Shown here: positions 63,391-64,000 of the stretch, one piece after another
How the letters are laid out: the number at the start of each line of letters is the position of its first letter
Position numbering within the stretch: the first letter of the stretch is position 1
Source of the DNA: Anarhynchus alexandrinus
Taxonomy: Eukaryota > Chordata > Aves > Charadriiformes > Charadriidae
Direction: 5' to 3'
DNA length: 64,000 nt
NCBI GenBank assembly: GCA_008711295.1
Contig: VUYV01000121.1
Location: forward strand, 2,245,264 to 2,309,263
The notes under the pieces: model-generated
Told to the model about the DNA's origin: nothing
Database searches by the model: none
What the model saw: only the letters and a program-made list of their open reading frames with translations
Program-made: the position numbers and the translations under genes

Positions 63391-64000
63391 CTTTTGGGTC
63401 GGCATGGCTGAAATGTCCTGCGCTGGCCTACCCTGGCATGAGAGGCCAAGTGGAAAGCCGTTCCAAGCGCTGATTAGGTCTGCTCATCCCTTCAGAGCCT
63501 TCTGCTTACCGGTCAAGACCACAGGATTTCCCTGGAGAGCAAATGCACGTTGTTCGTCTCAGCGCACATGTAAAAGCTGGAGCTGATCTGCCTGCTGTGA
63601 CCAGAGAGGTCAGGATTAAAACCTGTGATGTCTGTAAGAAGAACAGGACCCGTGGGTGAGTCCAGGTGGGATCACGGCATGATTAGCCAGTGTGTTAGAT
63701 AAAAAAATATTTCTTTGTTGGAGAATGCCCACGATGTCTATGGAGACAGAAACGGGGTGAATTTGGCTTCAGTGCAGGGCGGAGGCGTGGGAAGCCTTCG
63801 TCAGCCTGCGCAGTGCTGATGCCAATTTGCAAATCGGTCCTTGGCACTTGCCCCGGGTTTAGAGTCTCAAAAGGACATCAGGGTGACACTGGCTGAAGCT
63901 CTGCTGTCAGTGTGCCTTGAATAACCTGGAAGAGAAAGGCAGAGGAAAGGCAGACAAAAAATAAATGGAGAGGATGAATCTCCTGCCCACATTGAGTCTT
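63391..64000. other. Intergenic tail of the window
   Basis: About 600 bases with no feature that I recognise on either strand. Confidence 0.5.

Overview
This window is vertebrate nuclear DNA, almost certainly from a bird. It has spliced genes with GT-AG introns, and protein sequences that can be read directly as OVOL2, MGME1 and SNX5. It also has CR1 LINE fragments whose 3' ends carry the short ATTCTGTG-type repeat typical of avian genomes. There are two runs of Ns (21708-21723 and 63384-63390) and one isolated N (38623), so this is a draft assembly. The gene order and orientation OVOL2(+) - MGME1(-) - SNX5(+) match the human chromosome 20 neighbourhood read in reverse, so this is a conserved synteny block.

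Layout. 1-9.3 kb holds the 3' part of OVOL2 on the + strand: three coding exons, four C2H2 fingers and a 3' UTR with several AATAAA signals; the first exon lies outside the window. Its last intron carries two related CR1 copies. 9.3-10.9 kb is the short convergent gap between OVOL2 and MGME1. 10.9-21.8 kb is MGME1 on the - strand: four coding exons between 12190 and 15973, an untranslated upstream part, and a long first intron that carries a large CR1 copy. 21.3-22.3 kb is a CpG-rich divergent promoter shared by MGME1 and SNX5. It contains a (GGGGTC)n-type G-rich tract next to an assembly gap, and an 18-bp inverted repeat with two outward-facing YY1-like sites. 22.0-40.9 kb is SNX5 on the + strand: 13 coding exons giving a 397-residue protein.

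From about 41 kb to the end I find no gene I can name. This 23 kb contains one more CR1 fragment, a poly-G tract, a gap and two weak candidate exons. The sequence becomes visibly richer in G+C from about 46 kb onward.

The three genes do not form a pathway: OVOL2 is an epithelial transcriptional repressor, MGME1 a mitochondrial DNA exonuclease and SNX5 an endosomal retromer/ESCPE-type sorting nexin. The points most worth a second look are a 1,156-bp near-identical tandem copy joined by a single N, which duplicates SNX5 exon 12 and is most likely an assembly artefact; the palindromic divergent YY1 arrangement; and a GC-rich structured block in SNX5 intron 3 that could be an intronic small RNA.
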